A stretch of DNA of 64,000 nt from Theobroma cacao (Eukaryota > Streptophyta > Magnoliopsida > Malvales > Malvaceae). Shown in pieces: positions 25,960 to 37,900 of this stretch. Position numbers and translations under genes: made by a program. The stretch spans positions 31,264,969-31,328,968 of the forward strand of contig NC_030852.1 in NCBI RefSeq assembly GCF_000208745.1. The letters run 5' to 3'. The number at the start of each line of letters is the position of its first letter. The stretch's first letter is position 1. Under the pieces are notes generated by a model. The model saw nothing but the letters and a program-made list of their open reading frames with translations, was not told the DNA's origin and did no database searches.

Positions 25960-28900
25960 GGTCTTATCATTTATTTATTTATTTATTTTTCTTTTAATTT
26001 TCAATTTCTTTTTTTACCCCTAAGTGTGTGATTATTTAATGCCTTTATTGTCACTCACTATTATTGGTGATCAACATTTTTTTTAGTGATGTAATTAATT
26101 TAAATAGTAATTATTGATATTATGGTTTTTTATAATTTTTCATAGAATGGATAGATATGAATTTATTTCAAAATTTTATATTTAATATCGTGTGTCTTTA
26201 TAAAATATTTATATCAATCACTTAATCAAATGTTATCATCTCATTAATATATTAATTTTAAAAAATAAATATTTATAATTTTAAAATTTTTTATTGTTAT
26301 ATATTTATAAAGTAATACGTTCTGATTAATTAACAATGTATAAATATTACATATTGATAATACACCGAATATAAACTCTTATTCTAATAGTACATCTAAT
26401 GTATTGCATTTTGCTTATTCATGTCCATGTTTTTTGTCTCAATCCTTTGAGTTATTTTTTTAACTAATTTAGTTTATCTCATTTTGAATAATTCTTTGTC
26501 ACTTATGTTTTGTTTAATTTCCTTTAATTAAATATTATGACAATTTCTTTTACAAAATAAAAAGGGAATATTTACATAAAATAAAACGGGGCAAACCAAG
26601 ACAAAATTGATTGGGAAAACCTAATTCTCTATTGGGATGAAAGCTTAGGCATGTAGAGTAGGGATGAGACAGGTTGATATCAAGGTTGGCCCTAATAGCA
26701 TGGAGTTTGGTCTCGGTCGGCCATCTCTTATTAGCAAACAAACCTATGCATTAAAACAGCTTGAAATTTGCTTGAAAACCACCTCCCAAAGAAAAATGCT
26801 CACTAAAATTATATTCACTCAAAGTTTTTGCTAGGGAAACAAAATCAACATTGTCCTTTTCAACTATGTTAGTTTATTTTCATATGTATATATATAATTT
26901 ATATAAAATTTATTGTCAGTGAACCAAATATTACATATTATTAATAAAATAAATTAAAAGTAGAGAATTCTATAAAATAAATAGTTTTAATTTCAAAAAT
27001 ATTTATTTTGAAAGACAGTAGAACTTTTAGTTTTATATATTTAAGAAGTAGCACAATAGTATATAAGTATTATAGGTTGACAATGCCTCAAATATGTATG
27101 TATATCATCCAACCCATTAGGATTAAACATTCATCAACTTAGCAAATTGATAGAGATATGGAGAATGTTTAAGAGAGTGTTAATGTTCATAGAACTTGAG
27201 GAGTGATATTTGTAAATTAATTAAGGGCCAAATTTTTACAAAAAAAAAAAAACACATGTAAATTGTGCTTGAGAAAAGAGACTTTAGGTACATGACTAAG
27301 CGATCTCATCAATCAGTGTTGACTATAGTACCCGAATTTATTAAAGTTTACCAATGAGTTGATAGAAGACCAAATGCATGAATCATTTGTGATCTCAACT
27401 TCCAAAATGACATGGTAAACTACCAAATTGTTTCCTTCCTATGCATCTAGGATAAGGCATATTGATTGGTATTAGTCTAATAGATATTGCCTTACATGTT
27501 TCCCTTAGACAATGACCAAAGAGGGATTTGAAATGCAATCCACTTGGATTTGCTGTAAAGAATGAGGAAGAAGAAGGGAAAGAATGAGGGGGGAAAAGTG
27601 AATTAGAGGGATCATTGATCCGTTGCCCTTGACATCTTGCATTTCAAGTAGATTGAGTTTTACATTTATGTAACTATATATGTTAAAAGGAAGAGGAATT
27701 TGAAATTGATTTTTCGTTCTTTAAAATTAAATTTCTATACTACTTATTTAAAACTATTTTAGAGATTTTTAGTATTTTTAATTTTTTTTTTAAACAAAAC
27801 AAAAAAAATCTAAATTAGAATATTAAATTTGTGCAAAAAATGGAAATTTCAATTTTCTTATTTTCTGATGCAAGAAAAATGTTAATGTCCAAAATTCATT
27901 CTAATATTATATAACGCCCTGGTTGAATTTAATCTAGGTATCATTTTATAATTCTATGCCATTGTTCTTATATCTTAGTGGAGCTAAGTCTTAAACTTTG
28001 ATTTTCCCTTTTACTTGTTGGCCTTGAAGATAATAACAATAATTAATCATAATAATAATAATGCTTAAACTAATTGGCTTGTCTTCAATTAATCCGTAGG
28101 CTATGGGTATCATTTGATGAGTATCCAAAGACATCTTAACAATAAATTAAGTTGGGTTGGACATGCTTTTATTTCAAATACTTTGGCTGAAATCTCATTT
28201 TAATCTTTTTTTTTGTTATAAAATTTATCTATTTTTAGACATTTTAATGAATTGAGAGCTTCTAAAATGTTGCCTTCATCCGAAAAAAAAATATCAATAG
28301 ATTTGCATTTTTAAAATTTTATAAAAATATCATAATATAATATGTTAAATTTTATATAACATCAATAATTATAAGATGCTTCGTATGTAATAATATTGTA
28401 AATGTTTTTTTAATGGTTTTAATTAAATTGTTTGTTACATGCAAGACAAAAACTAGTTTTCTTTTAAATTACAAATAATAAAACCCAAATTTCACATTAC
28501 CTAAGACTTGGTCTTAGCTAACAAATAGAAGGTTTTAATTATTTTTTGGCAAGTATAAGGTTATTCTTTGTTTTGTTTTATTATGATAGGAAGCATTTAT
28601 TCTTGAGATATGTTTTTATGATAATTATGTATGCAAGAATAGGATGCTCAATGGAAAAAGTAAATTGAAATATTCTCAAATAATTGTTCTCCAGGTAAGG
28701 TTACTACAGTACTTGACAAAATATCTAAATTTGGTTTCTTAAGATAAGAAGAGTTATTGGGGTCCACGAGAACACTCATACTTGTTCATAATCAAAAAGA
28801 GATTATGAATGGGCAAATTCAACTTGGGTCTTAAATGCCACAAAGAAGATTAAAAATAATAAGAATAATATGTAAAACAAAAGAGATTTTTTGACTTGGA

Positions 28901-30151
28901 AAGATCAGGCCACTTGAAAGATACAAGCCACTAAGCACGCCATTATCTCATATAGTAAAATATTAATTACAAAAATAATTAAACTAATCAAGAGGATTTT
29001 GAGCTTGTGATTGCAGAGAATCACCCAAGTTAAGAAGAAGAAGAAGAAGAAGAAGAGAAGAAGATCTTGCTAATTCAATAGGAATGATTACAGATTTCAC
29101 AAATCTTAGCATGAGATTTCTTCGGAAAGACGATGGGGTTTTTTCCAAAAGTCACCAATTTTTTAATGTTTGTTTGTTGGCAGACTGTTGCAGTGAAATT
29201 TCCTTGAAAATGCCCATGAATTATACCAGAAGAAGTGGAAAAAAAAACTGTTACAATGAACCTGATATTTCCTTATCTTGACATGAAAAAAAATAATTGA
29301 TGTAGGTGTATGTATATCTTTAGCTTTAAGCCAGAAAGAAGTTTCTTTTTTTTCTTCTTATGTTTGTGTAAGTTTCCCCTACATGTGCAAATGTATATAA
29401 GAATCTAAGCTGTTGGAACTTGGAAATACATGCCCCAAAAAAGGAACAAGGGTAAATCTTACCTTCCATGTTAAAAGAGACCTGGGAAAAAAAAATTAGA
29501 TCTGGCTGGATTCTCTGGATAAGTTACTATATATTATGTTCAAAGAGAAAAAACAAATTAAAATGCATTGCAGGCCCACAGCCATGGAATAAAAAATTTT
29601 GAGTTTTCTTTTTTTTTTTTGTTTTAAACACCAATCCCACACTTAAAGTGGGGTTTGAGGAACTGTTTGATTGGCATTTTAATTTGTATTTTTGGTTATT
29701 CTAAACTATAATTTATCCCTCTCTTTTTTTTTTTGGTAGACAAAAATTTTGCAATCCAAGATTATTCTCTTCTCTCAAGTGATGCATTTTGTTGTTGAAT
29801 TTGAACCCCACCCCCCTTTTTTTTTTTGCATTTTTCCAATCAATAAAGCTTTGAATTTGAATTGCTCTTTTGGCCTGATAATTGTGAGCCAGAGTTTGTA
29901 TGTATTAAAATTTTGAAGGTCTCAAAGTCAAAGACATTAAGTAGATTGAGTTTCCAAATTGCCCAAATCCAAGCAAGTACTTTATGAGTTAGAATAATTG
30001 GGGAATTTGAACCTTCTTTCAAGCTTCATCTTACTCTCCAACATCCCTGGACAAGCAATTGCATCTTCTAAGGAAACAAGCAACTTAAACAAAATAAATG
30101 GAATTTAACCCATTCCCAATTAAATAATTATAGCTTTCAAAATTGTGAACC
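25960..30151. other. AT-rich gene-free region
   Basis: No supported gene. The sequence is dominated by A/T runs. The open stretches at 26550-26741 and 29084-29281 are short and unrecognised. An AAG microsatellite is listed separately. Confidence 0.5.
29032..29063. repeat. AAG/GAA microsatellite
   Basis: About ten AAG units with one interruption (AGAAGAGAAG near the end). Confidence 0.8.
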
Positions 30152-30280
30152 AACCTTGATAAATAAGTGACACTTGAGTTTTTGGTTTATTAATTGATGT
30201 ATAATTTCTCTGTCTAAAAAACAGAGTTCGAATCTCTCTTTTTTAATTATAATATATATATAAACCTTGACAAATAAGTG
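30152..30280 (+). mobile_element. Short SINE-like insertion flanked by an 18-base direct repeat
   Basis: Direct repeats AACCTTGATAAATAAGTG (30152-30169) and AACCTTGACAAATAAGTG (30263-30280) differ at one base and bracket a 93-base insert (30170-30262). The insert contains GAGTTCGAATCTC at 30224-30236, which resembles the tRNA-type B box, and ends in an AT-rich tail. A long target-site duplication plus a pol III B box points to a retroposed SINE fragment. I saw no convincing A box, so it is probably 5'-truncated. Confidence 0.55.
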
Positions 30281-30943
30281 TTAATATTTTTGGCAAAAAT
30301 CTTCCATAGTGATTTTAAGCCAATTTGAACGAAAAATAATGGCACACCAAACATCAATTATTGCCATCATTGTAGACAAAACAAAACTCTCTATATTATC
30401 CTCTTAACTCCAAATTTTTATTCAATTGAAATTTGAAAGGAAGTCAAGCAAAGTAGGCTTTTTCTTCCCCAAAAAACAACAAACAATAGCTGAAAGGGAA
30501 AAAAAAAGAATTAATTAGGGAGAGTTGAATTTTGCTCATGATAACTATCAGCAAAAAGCCCCTCTTTCTCTTTGGCCTCTTTTGCCACAATTGATTAAAC
30601 AATTAAATTGCCATCAAAACTTTATCTCCAAAAAAAAAATCCATTAATTAAATAATTACAAAAAAATGATAAATATAGAAGAATTTTTGCATATGGGTTG
30701 AATTTGACTAGGGATGGCTTGTACTGGAGAAGTCAAAGGCACAAGGTTTGAACCCACAGACACGGCACACCACGCACGACTAAAAGAAAAAATAAATAAA
30801 GCAAGATTGGTGCTGTTTGATGCTACGTCGTTTTTCACACCGTGTTTTGGGTGTTTTGACTCCCCAAAAAAAAAAAGAGAAGAAAGAAAGCTACGGCTTC
30901 TTGGGGTCATCCCCGCGAGGGCCCCCCACCCCCTCTGTCCCAA

Positions 30944-30987
30944 TGTGGGACCCACTTCTATTATTGCGATTCTTATGTGGGACCCAC
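30944..30987. promoter_or_regulatory. Paired TGTGGGACCCAC motifs
   Basis: Exact copies at 30944-30955 and 30976-30987, 32 bases apart. Each contains GTGGGACC and GGGACCCAC, matching class I and class II TCP-binding consensuses. No gene start is visible nearby, so function is unproven. Confidence 0.35.
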
Positions 30988-31604
30988 ATTCCCCTTGCTT
31001 TGGGTTTCTGTGAGCCCCTTTTTTTTTTGTTTTTTTTTTTCAGCTTTGAGAAATCTCATGGCCGGCCTAGACGCACAATCTCCCTTTACCCAGAGTAACA
31101 CCAGAACATTAACATACAAGTTAAAAGTCTCTGTAGGTTTGCGTTCTGGCCAATGAGATTGTGCCATGTCATTACGTGTAGAGTTTGACTTTGACTAGAC
31201 AAATTCTTTTCTTTTGCCTAGCTTTGACCTTGTCTTTTCTTTGAAGTTGCCCAATTTAAAGAGCACGATATGAAATAGTTATGTTTATATTACAAATTAA
31301 GAAAACAAATAACTTTTACATAGCATTTCATGTCATCATTCACCTTAAGTGCTCTTGTCACGTGAGTATATCAAAAACAATATTAAATCTTGATGATCAA
31401 AATACTTATTTTTTTTAAAATTAAGTAACCAAAGGAAAAAATTTTACAAAATTAGATAACCCAAAAATATAATTTACACTTACTTCTAAGCATCAAAAAG
31501 GCTGCTAATTGTTTTATAATGTTATGGTCAAGTTGGGACGAGAGATGTAAATGTGGACAACAATGTTTGCTTAGTTTAAGTAATAGATTATTGATTGAAA
31601 AGAA

Positions 31605-31627
31605 AAGAGAGAGAGAGAGTGAGAGAG
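31605..31627. repeat. GA microsatellite
   Basis: GA dinucleotides with one GT interruption. Confidence 0.75.
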
Positions 31628-32398
31628 TTTTGTAAATTTCAACGAAAGAAAGATAGAAAAGGATTTATAGTGGGGATTGTAGGTTCGAGCAAGTTGCCAT
31701 GAAGGTGGTATGATTTTCATTGCCACGAGAGCCAACAAAGTTGTTCCAATCTTTTTGTCCTTATGCAATCTTTCTTTGTCACAACTATGTAAAAGGTCAC
31801 TTAAGCTAAACTACGTCTCAATTCTCATGAATCTAATCTCACTGCCCCTTTGGTGTGAGAGAATTATTTTCTACTTGCTTCTCTTTCTTCTTTTCTTTAG
31901 TTTTTTCATTTCATTTTCTTTAACAAATCATTTTTGAATTTACTTAAGTTATAAGCTTGATTGGTTTCACGATTTACGAATGATGATTTTGATCTGAATT
32001 TGGAATTCTTTTTCTATGTAAGAGCTTCGAAAATGTGAAGCCAAGAAAGGCCGACGTGCATATATGGTAGAATACGATCGTGTCGTGATTGCACCAAATA
32101 AACAACATTCTTCGGCCGCCGTATTTGCTTTGTGGGGGGGCGGATTTCTCAGAGGTTTCCTACATTATTTTTCTCTTTTATCTACTTAATATTTATGCAC
32201 ATATATTAAAAGAAAAGTAGAGAATCACGAAAGCCAAAAGTGGAGTCTTAGCCTGAATAATTGATTGACTATAGGACTTAGAAAGAACGTACGATATTGC
32301 TTTGCCTTTCACTTGTTTTACTCTTAACTTTTTCAGTTTTGAATTTGATTAATTTTAAATTCATCCACCCAATTTTCGCTCCATTTAACTTTCTTTTT

Positions 32399-32777
32399 CA
32401 TATGGTAATAATTCTATTGGAGAAAAAAGATGTCGATTAGCTTAGATGATAAAAGAATCCAATTATGCAATTCGTTTTTTAAGTATTTGGATGTTGTTTT
32501 CGTTACGGATTGAGGGCTCAAATGGGTAGGCCACAATGGGAAAAAAAAACAAAACAAAACAAAACAAGAAGTGAGAGGATTTGTTTGACTGTAAAGAAAA
32601 GAAACTTCATATGATAATAATTGTATTGGAGAAAGAAGGTGGTGATTAGCTTAGATGATAAAAGAATCCAAATGCAATTCGTTTTTCAGTATTTAGATTT
32701 TGCTTCCTTTGCGGATTGAGGACTGACAACGGATAGGGCGAGAGGATTTATTTATTACTATAAAAGAAAGAAGCTAG
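32399..32777. repeat. Two-copy tandem duplication, period ~209 bases
   Basis: Copy 1 (32399-32607) and copy 2 (32608 to about 32777) both begin CATATG(G/A)TAATAATT and share GATTAGCTTAGATGATAAAA, GAATCCAA, GCAATTCGTTTTT, GCGGATTGAG-like and GAGAGGATTT blocks in the same order. Copy 2 is shorter because it lacks the A-rich AAAAC microsatellite found at 32541-32567 in copy 1. Confidence 0.8.
32541..32567. repeat. AAAAC microsatellite
   Basis: A poly-A start followed by repeated AAAAC units, within copy 1 of the 209-base duplication. Confidence 0.8.
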
Positions 32778-34233
32778 GCATTCATCTTGATGGCAAAGAA
32801 TATGTGCCTAAACTAAAAGCTATCCCCATTAAAAAAAAAAACAAAACTAATGAAACCTTGAAAGGAAAATTACACGTGAAAGCTCAAAGCGAATGGGGAG
32901 GGAAAGCTAGAAGAACCTAACCCATTAAAAAAGAACCTCGGGAAGAAAGGTGACCTTCCAACATGCGTGAAGAAGCTAGTCCTCACATTAGTGTTTGCAT
33001 ACTTTTTAGTTTTTATCATGACACAAGCAGTTTAATTTGTTCCCATCCCCTTTTTGGTGGCGACTTTGCATTGCTTCTCTCCGATCACGATTACCCGTCC
33101 TTGATTTTTTTTGGGGGTTAACTTTTGTTTGGTTTGCCGAAATTCTCACAAGGAATCTGATAATGACAGAAAAAGTGAACCCAATCATGGAAACCATCCA
33201 TTTTAATTTTGTAGTATTAGAGTGCTTGGTGCATTAGTGGACTTTGAGGGCTGATGCCAATTAGTTACTTTGAAAAGATACTTCTCGGGGGAAGTATCTG
33301 ACGAGGAGACGGTGCTTTTTAACAAGTCTAACGACAAAAATTGTGATGATTCTTAGATAATCATAGAGAAATTAAGGTATCCGTTTTGGAAACTTATGAA
33401 ATTGATGACTTAGAGTTCACTTGGTTGAGTAATCAGGACTAACCCGTCGACGAAAAGTTAACATAATTCAAAATATAATAACTTTATGTATAAAAATGAT
33501 TAAATCGTGTCATTTGTTAACTATAAAAAGTTAAGTTTTTAAATAGTCAATCCTTCATAATCTTATTTGAATCTTGTATGCCGAACGGAATAATCGCATT
33601 CCCAATCTGTTTATAAGAAAATAGCTGAAAGAAACACTTCCTTGTATATTCTGACCCAATTTCAAGATCCATCAGGGTCCATTTATTTGCCATTCCTGAA
33701 GATTTATTTGCGGGGGGAGCTACCCGAATCTCTCTAGTCCTGTCAAAACAAATTGCCTGCTAACATTTTTTGGGTTACATTCATAGAAGAGCAGAATATG
33801 AAACCAGAACTGATGGAAATGTCATTTGGAAGCTGTGTATGCTTGATTATGTCTCGTTTTATTTTTATTTTTTTGAAAATGAAGATTTCATTATCAACAG
33901 GAAATAAAAAATTCCCTGGAGAAAGAAACAGAGCAACCCCTGTGAGAGTCGATACAAACCAAAAGGCAAAATGATTACAGAGACCAAAAAATTATGTCCT
34001 GCTGTTAGAGTTATAGTGTTAACTAGTTAGATTACAACATCTAAATTATAGTAGAGAGCATATATATATATATAACTAATTTTATTCATAGTCTAATTCT
34101 AATTAATTAATAGTATTATAGTATAACAATAATTAGATATTGTAATTTAACCAACTTAATAAAATATAACTCTAAATAAATAAATTGTATAATTATCTTA
34201 GCAAAATAACAAAAAAAAAAACTTGAAAATCAA
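32778..34233. other. Gene-free region
   Basis: No supported gene. An AT dinucleotide run lies near 34062-34073. The part next to 34233 is probably the 3' region of the minus-strand LEA_2-type gene. Confidence 0.45.
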
Positions 34234-34943
34234 TCAGACAGGCAATGGAATTCGGCAGTCCTTGACTGAAGTTCCCAATGATGGCTTTGCTGATAATCTG
34301 GTACCGGTAGAGTTGAATTCCAAGTCCAAAGAACAACGAGGCTCCAATTCTACACGATAATCCCACATACTTGTTCCTTTGCATCTTGCCTCCAAATCCA
34401 AGTTCAAATCGAGACTAATCTGTCCCTTCTTTAGGTCTTGCTCTATTTCCTGTAGAACATCATCATCTATGGAGAGCGCTTTGTTACAACCTTCCGGACT
34501 GAATTCAACTTCAATTACAGCCTGGTACTTGGTCTTCAAAACCAATGGCTCTGCCATTGAAGCACAAGAGACGAGACTGGTGCGTTTGTAAAACACTAAC
34601 AAATCAAAAGGCTCAATGGAAATCTCTATATCATTCTTTTGTTAATCAAAACGAACGCGGCCGTCCAATTGGCAACCAATTGATTTTCCATCACCCTGAA
34701 ATCGATTACGGAACATGAATCCAAATGAAGAACAAAATGGGGTCGATTTCTTGCACCATAGTTTTCATCTACGTGTATCCCGGTCAGAGCAAATGCAGAG
34801 TATGATACAACGATCAATGTGAATGTCAGGAAAACATAGAGGTCAGAGGACTGAAAATTTTCCTCGCATTGACAACGGTTGCCTGGATCATGTGCATCAA
34901 TAGCTTTACAAAATCGACATGTAGGCCTTTGCTTCCAGGCCAT
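34234..34943 (-). pseudogene. LEA_2 / NDR1-HIN1-like (NHL) protein gene with a one-base frameshift
   Basis: Two minus-strand frames together give one family-like protein. The first (start 34943) begins MAWKQRPTCRFCKAIDAHD, has a membrane segment (LYVFLTFTLIVVSYSAFAL), then the LEA_2 opening: HFVLHLDSCSVIDFRVMENQ and VANWTAAFVLINKR. It then stops at TAG 34628-34626. The other frame picks up at once with NDIEISIEPFDLLVFYKRT and runs to the stop at 34234 with the expected beta-sandwich region and no further stops. The frame change must lie between 34629 and 34641, in or next to the four-A run (34637-34640 on the gene strand). One base appears to be missing. NHL proteins are membrane-anchored and often pathogen-responsive, so a working copy would act at the plasma membrane. 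The break may be real or an assembly error. Apart from it, the sequence looks little decayed. Confidence 0.72.
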
Positions 34944-37900
34944 GATATATGGTTTCTATGGGATGAAAATTGATGGCGAAAAAGTGAAAAAGGAACGCGA
35001 ATTCGGAGGGTCAATTAGTGTTTGTATTGTCTTCTATTTTAACTGTGACGTACAAATTTACCAACTCATCCTAAAATTTTAACTGTGATCTCTGATCTCA
35101 GTGGTTTCTCGGCTTCAGGTAATCAAGCTAGACAAAGTTGGTGGCTGAAAAGTGTCACTAAAATGGTAACCTTAGTTGTAACTAATTCATGAATTTTGAC
35201 AACTATATGTAAGGATCAGAAAAGGCTTTCGGTTCCTCAATTACTTTTTTTGATCGATACTTTCTATAAATATGTTTGGCAATAATTAGTAGTTTTGGAA
35301 AGTATTAGTCAAATTAAGTAATGAAGGCAACAAAACTAGGGAAAAAATTGAATAATTAAGCTTATATGGAACAAAAAGAAAAAAGACATCTCTCTGTCTC
35401 TCTTTTTTCCATTTACACCCTTCTTTCACCTGGAAATAATTGGCATGCAGAGAGGCAGAGGACACCATTGTTCAGGTAAGGTTAAATGCAGATCAAAATG
35501 GGGAATTTGGGTTTCTTCTTGTCTTGCTCAAGACCCTATATCTCATATGATAATACCCTAAACCAAATTTGAGATATACCAGTTTCCTTTTAAAATTGCA
35601 TATTTTTGTTCATATTTCAAGTTGCTGAATTTCAAACATAGTAATGGCCCTAATGGGACTCCTTGCTCATCCATGCCCAGGGTTTAAGTTAAATTACCCG
35701 AGCCAGGGGAGTCCTTGAATTTTGTTTCAAGGGTTTCTATTCAGACGCTTGATGCTTGGGAATCATATCAAAATTTGACTACTAACTGTATAGAGTTTTA
35801 GATCGCTTGATTTAACAAGATCATGGGCCTTGACACAAAAATGGTCTGGGGACTGAAGTTTAATTATGGGCCTATTTCCCAAAGTACATAGCACTACTCC
35901 TGCAATAACTCAAAAAGAGACGCGACTGGTGGATCTAGCCCACAGCATTTATCATGGTTCAACTTGATTTTTTTTGTGTTTATTTATCCAAATAAAGGTT
36001 ACTTTTTCCATTTTTAATTTGCATAGCCACCGATGAATCCTAACACCTGAATTTAGGTAGTAGTTGCACCCGACCCGACCCTCGAAACCGCATGAAAGAA
36101 AGAGTGATACAGTATTCCAAACATATTTTGACTTCAATGTAATTAATATTAAAATTTGACTTAGGACGATGGTCCAAATATATATATATATATATATTAT
36201 TATATAATAATAATATAATATATATATATATATATTATATATTATTTCTTATTAGGTTATGTTCGTAACTTTACAACGACAATTCTAGCATGGAAATTGT
36301 CATAAATAAAATGTTAAGGGGACCACAGTGTTCACATTTTGTTCCTCACGTTTTTTGAAATTAGTAGATTGGAAGAGATTACGCCAGCCCAACACCAAAC
36401 CCTTTAGGCCTTACACATTACAAGTATTTTAAATAAGATCACTTCAAACAAAACAACTAGGGTCAAATTAATAAAAACCAGTTCTTAATTAGTTTCTGAA
36501 GCTGTGATGAAAAGTGGCAGAGTAAGAAACAGAGGTTCCGATATCATTCCATTTTCCCAGTTGTTTGGTCGAATATGTTTCAGACGCCTAACGGGTTGGT
36601 TTGTCTAGAAGCAATAATTAGCAGCTGTATCAAGGTGTGATTGATGGTGGGAAAACGTCGGTGGTTTGCTGTGCAAGAGGTGCCGCCACCGGTGGTAGTT
36701 GAACTATCGTAAGAGGTGGTGAGGTGGCGCGGTCGCGTACCTCGGTGACATTAGGAGAGCTGACTTGATGGCTTAGCGGTTGACGCCTGCGTGTTGGTTG
36801 AGCTATCAAATTGCTTTTGATTGTTAATTAGATAAAACTGTCTCAACTTTAGTTTTAGTACTTTCTGTAGTATAAAAATGTTAAATTGGTAACAGTCAGG
36901 CATGCAGAATGAAGTTGACGCAGGTGGATGTACGCAAGTTCGTGACTAATTTTTTTTATTAATAGTGTTTGAATAAAATATAAAATAAAAAAATTAAAAC
37001 AAAATATGTTGAATTAAAGACAGTGAGTAAATTAAAAATAACTACAAATGGAATGATTGAATAAAATATTTATATATATATATAAATTTTGATTTTAATT
37101 TTTAATTTTATCACTTTGAATAAATTAAAATTCCATAGATTTAAATTAAAAATTGTACTTAAATCGTTATCGTAATTTCTAATCTCTTCTCTAACAATAA
37201 CATGTCATTCATATGAAAGTTTAAGTTTCTTTTTGAGTAATTAACAAGATAAAATCGAGATTGAGATTATAATCTTTTGTTGATGTTTAAACTCAAAATA
37301 AATAAAAACTTGCACAATCGACAAGGTGTTGAAAAACAATCGTTTCTTTAAAACTTATGAATGTCAGAGCAAGAAAATATTTATACACGCATGTACATAC
37401 TTACACGTAATTATATGCTACAAAAATAATTTCTAGATATATCACCGAAAAGGTGGTAATCTAAAAATAATATAAATAATATATAGTTGAAACAATTGGC
37501 CAAAGCGAAGCCAAGTATACCCTGTGGCAATATTTTTTGAATTTGCTAGGAAACTACAAAGGGTTGTGACAGGAAAATTGAAGCCTATAAGTTAGATTAG
37601 GGTCGGTTTGTTGAGCTCAAAAAGCCTACAGAGCTACGGCCTTTTTCTTCTCTCTCTATTATTATTTTCACAACAAATATTTATCGTTCTTTAATTTGCT
37701 GTCTAAGTTTTTATAATCTACAGTTTATACCATCGGTGTGTCTTCTTTTAATCATTCATCTAATTCCTATATTAAGTTATTAACCCAACCAAACGATCAT
37801 CCTTTGGTTTTAATATTTGTAAGGAATGGATCTATATTAAACTAAGATTACACACATGAAACTCCATTAAAAAAAATCAAATGTTTTTAGAGAGGATTAG

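Larger units (their letters stand above)
30281..32398. other. Gene-free region with a GC-richer patch
   Basis: No supported gene. The patch at about 30800-31160 is GC-richer and holds two copies of TGTGGGACCCAC, listed separately. A GA microsatellite lies at 31605-31627. Confidence 0.45.

Noticed and set aside
30714..31098. Overlapping open frames in the GC-richer patch, and GGTTTGAACCC at about 30743 as a possible tRNA B box
   Set aside because: Frames are short and mutually overlapping with no motif. No A box or cloverleaf could be formed around the B-box-like string.
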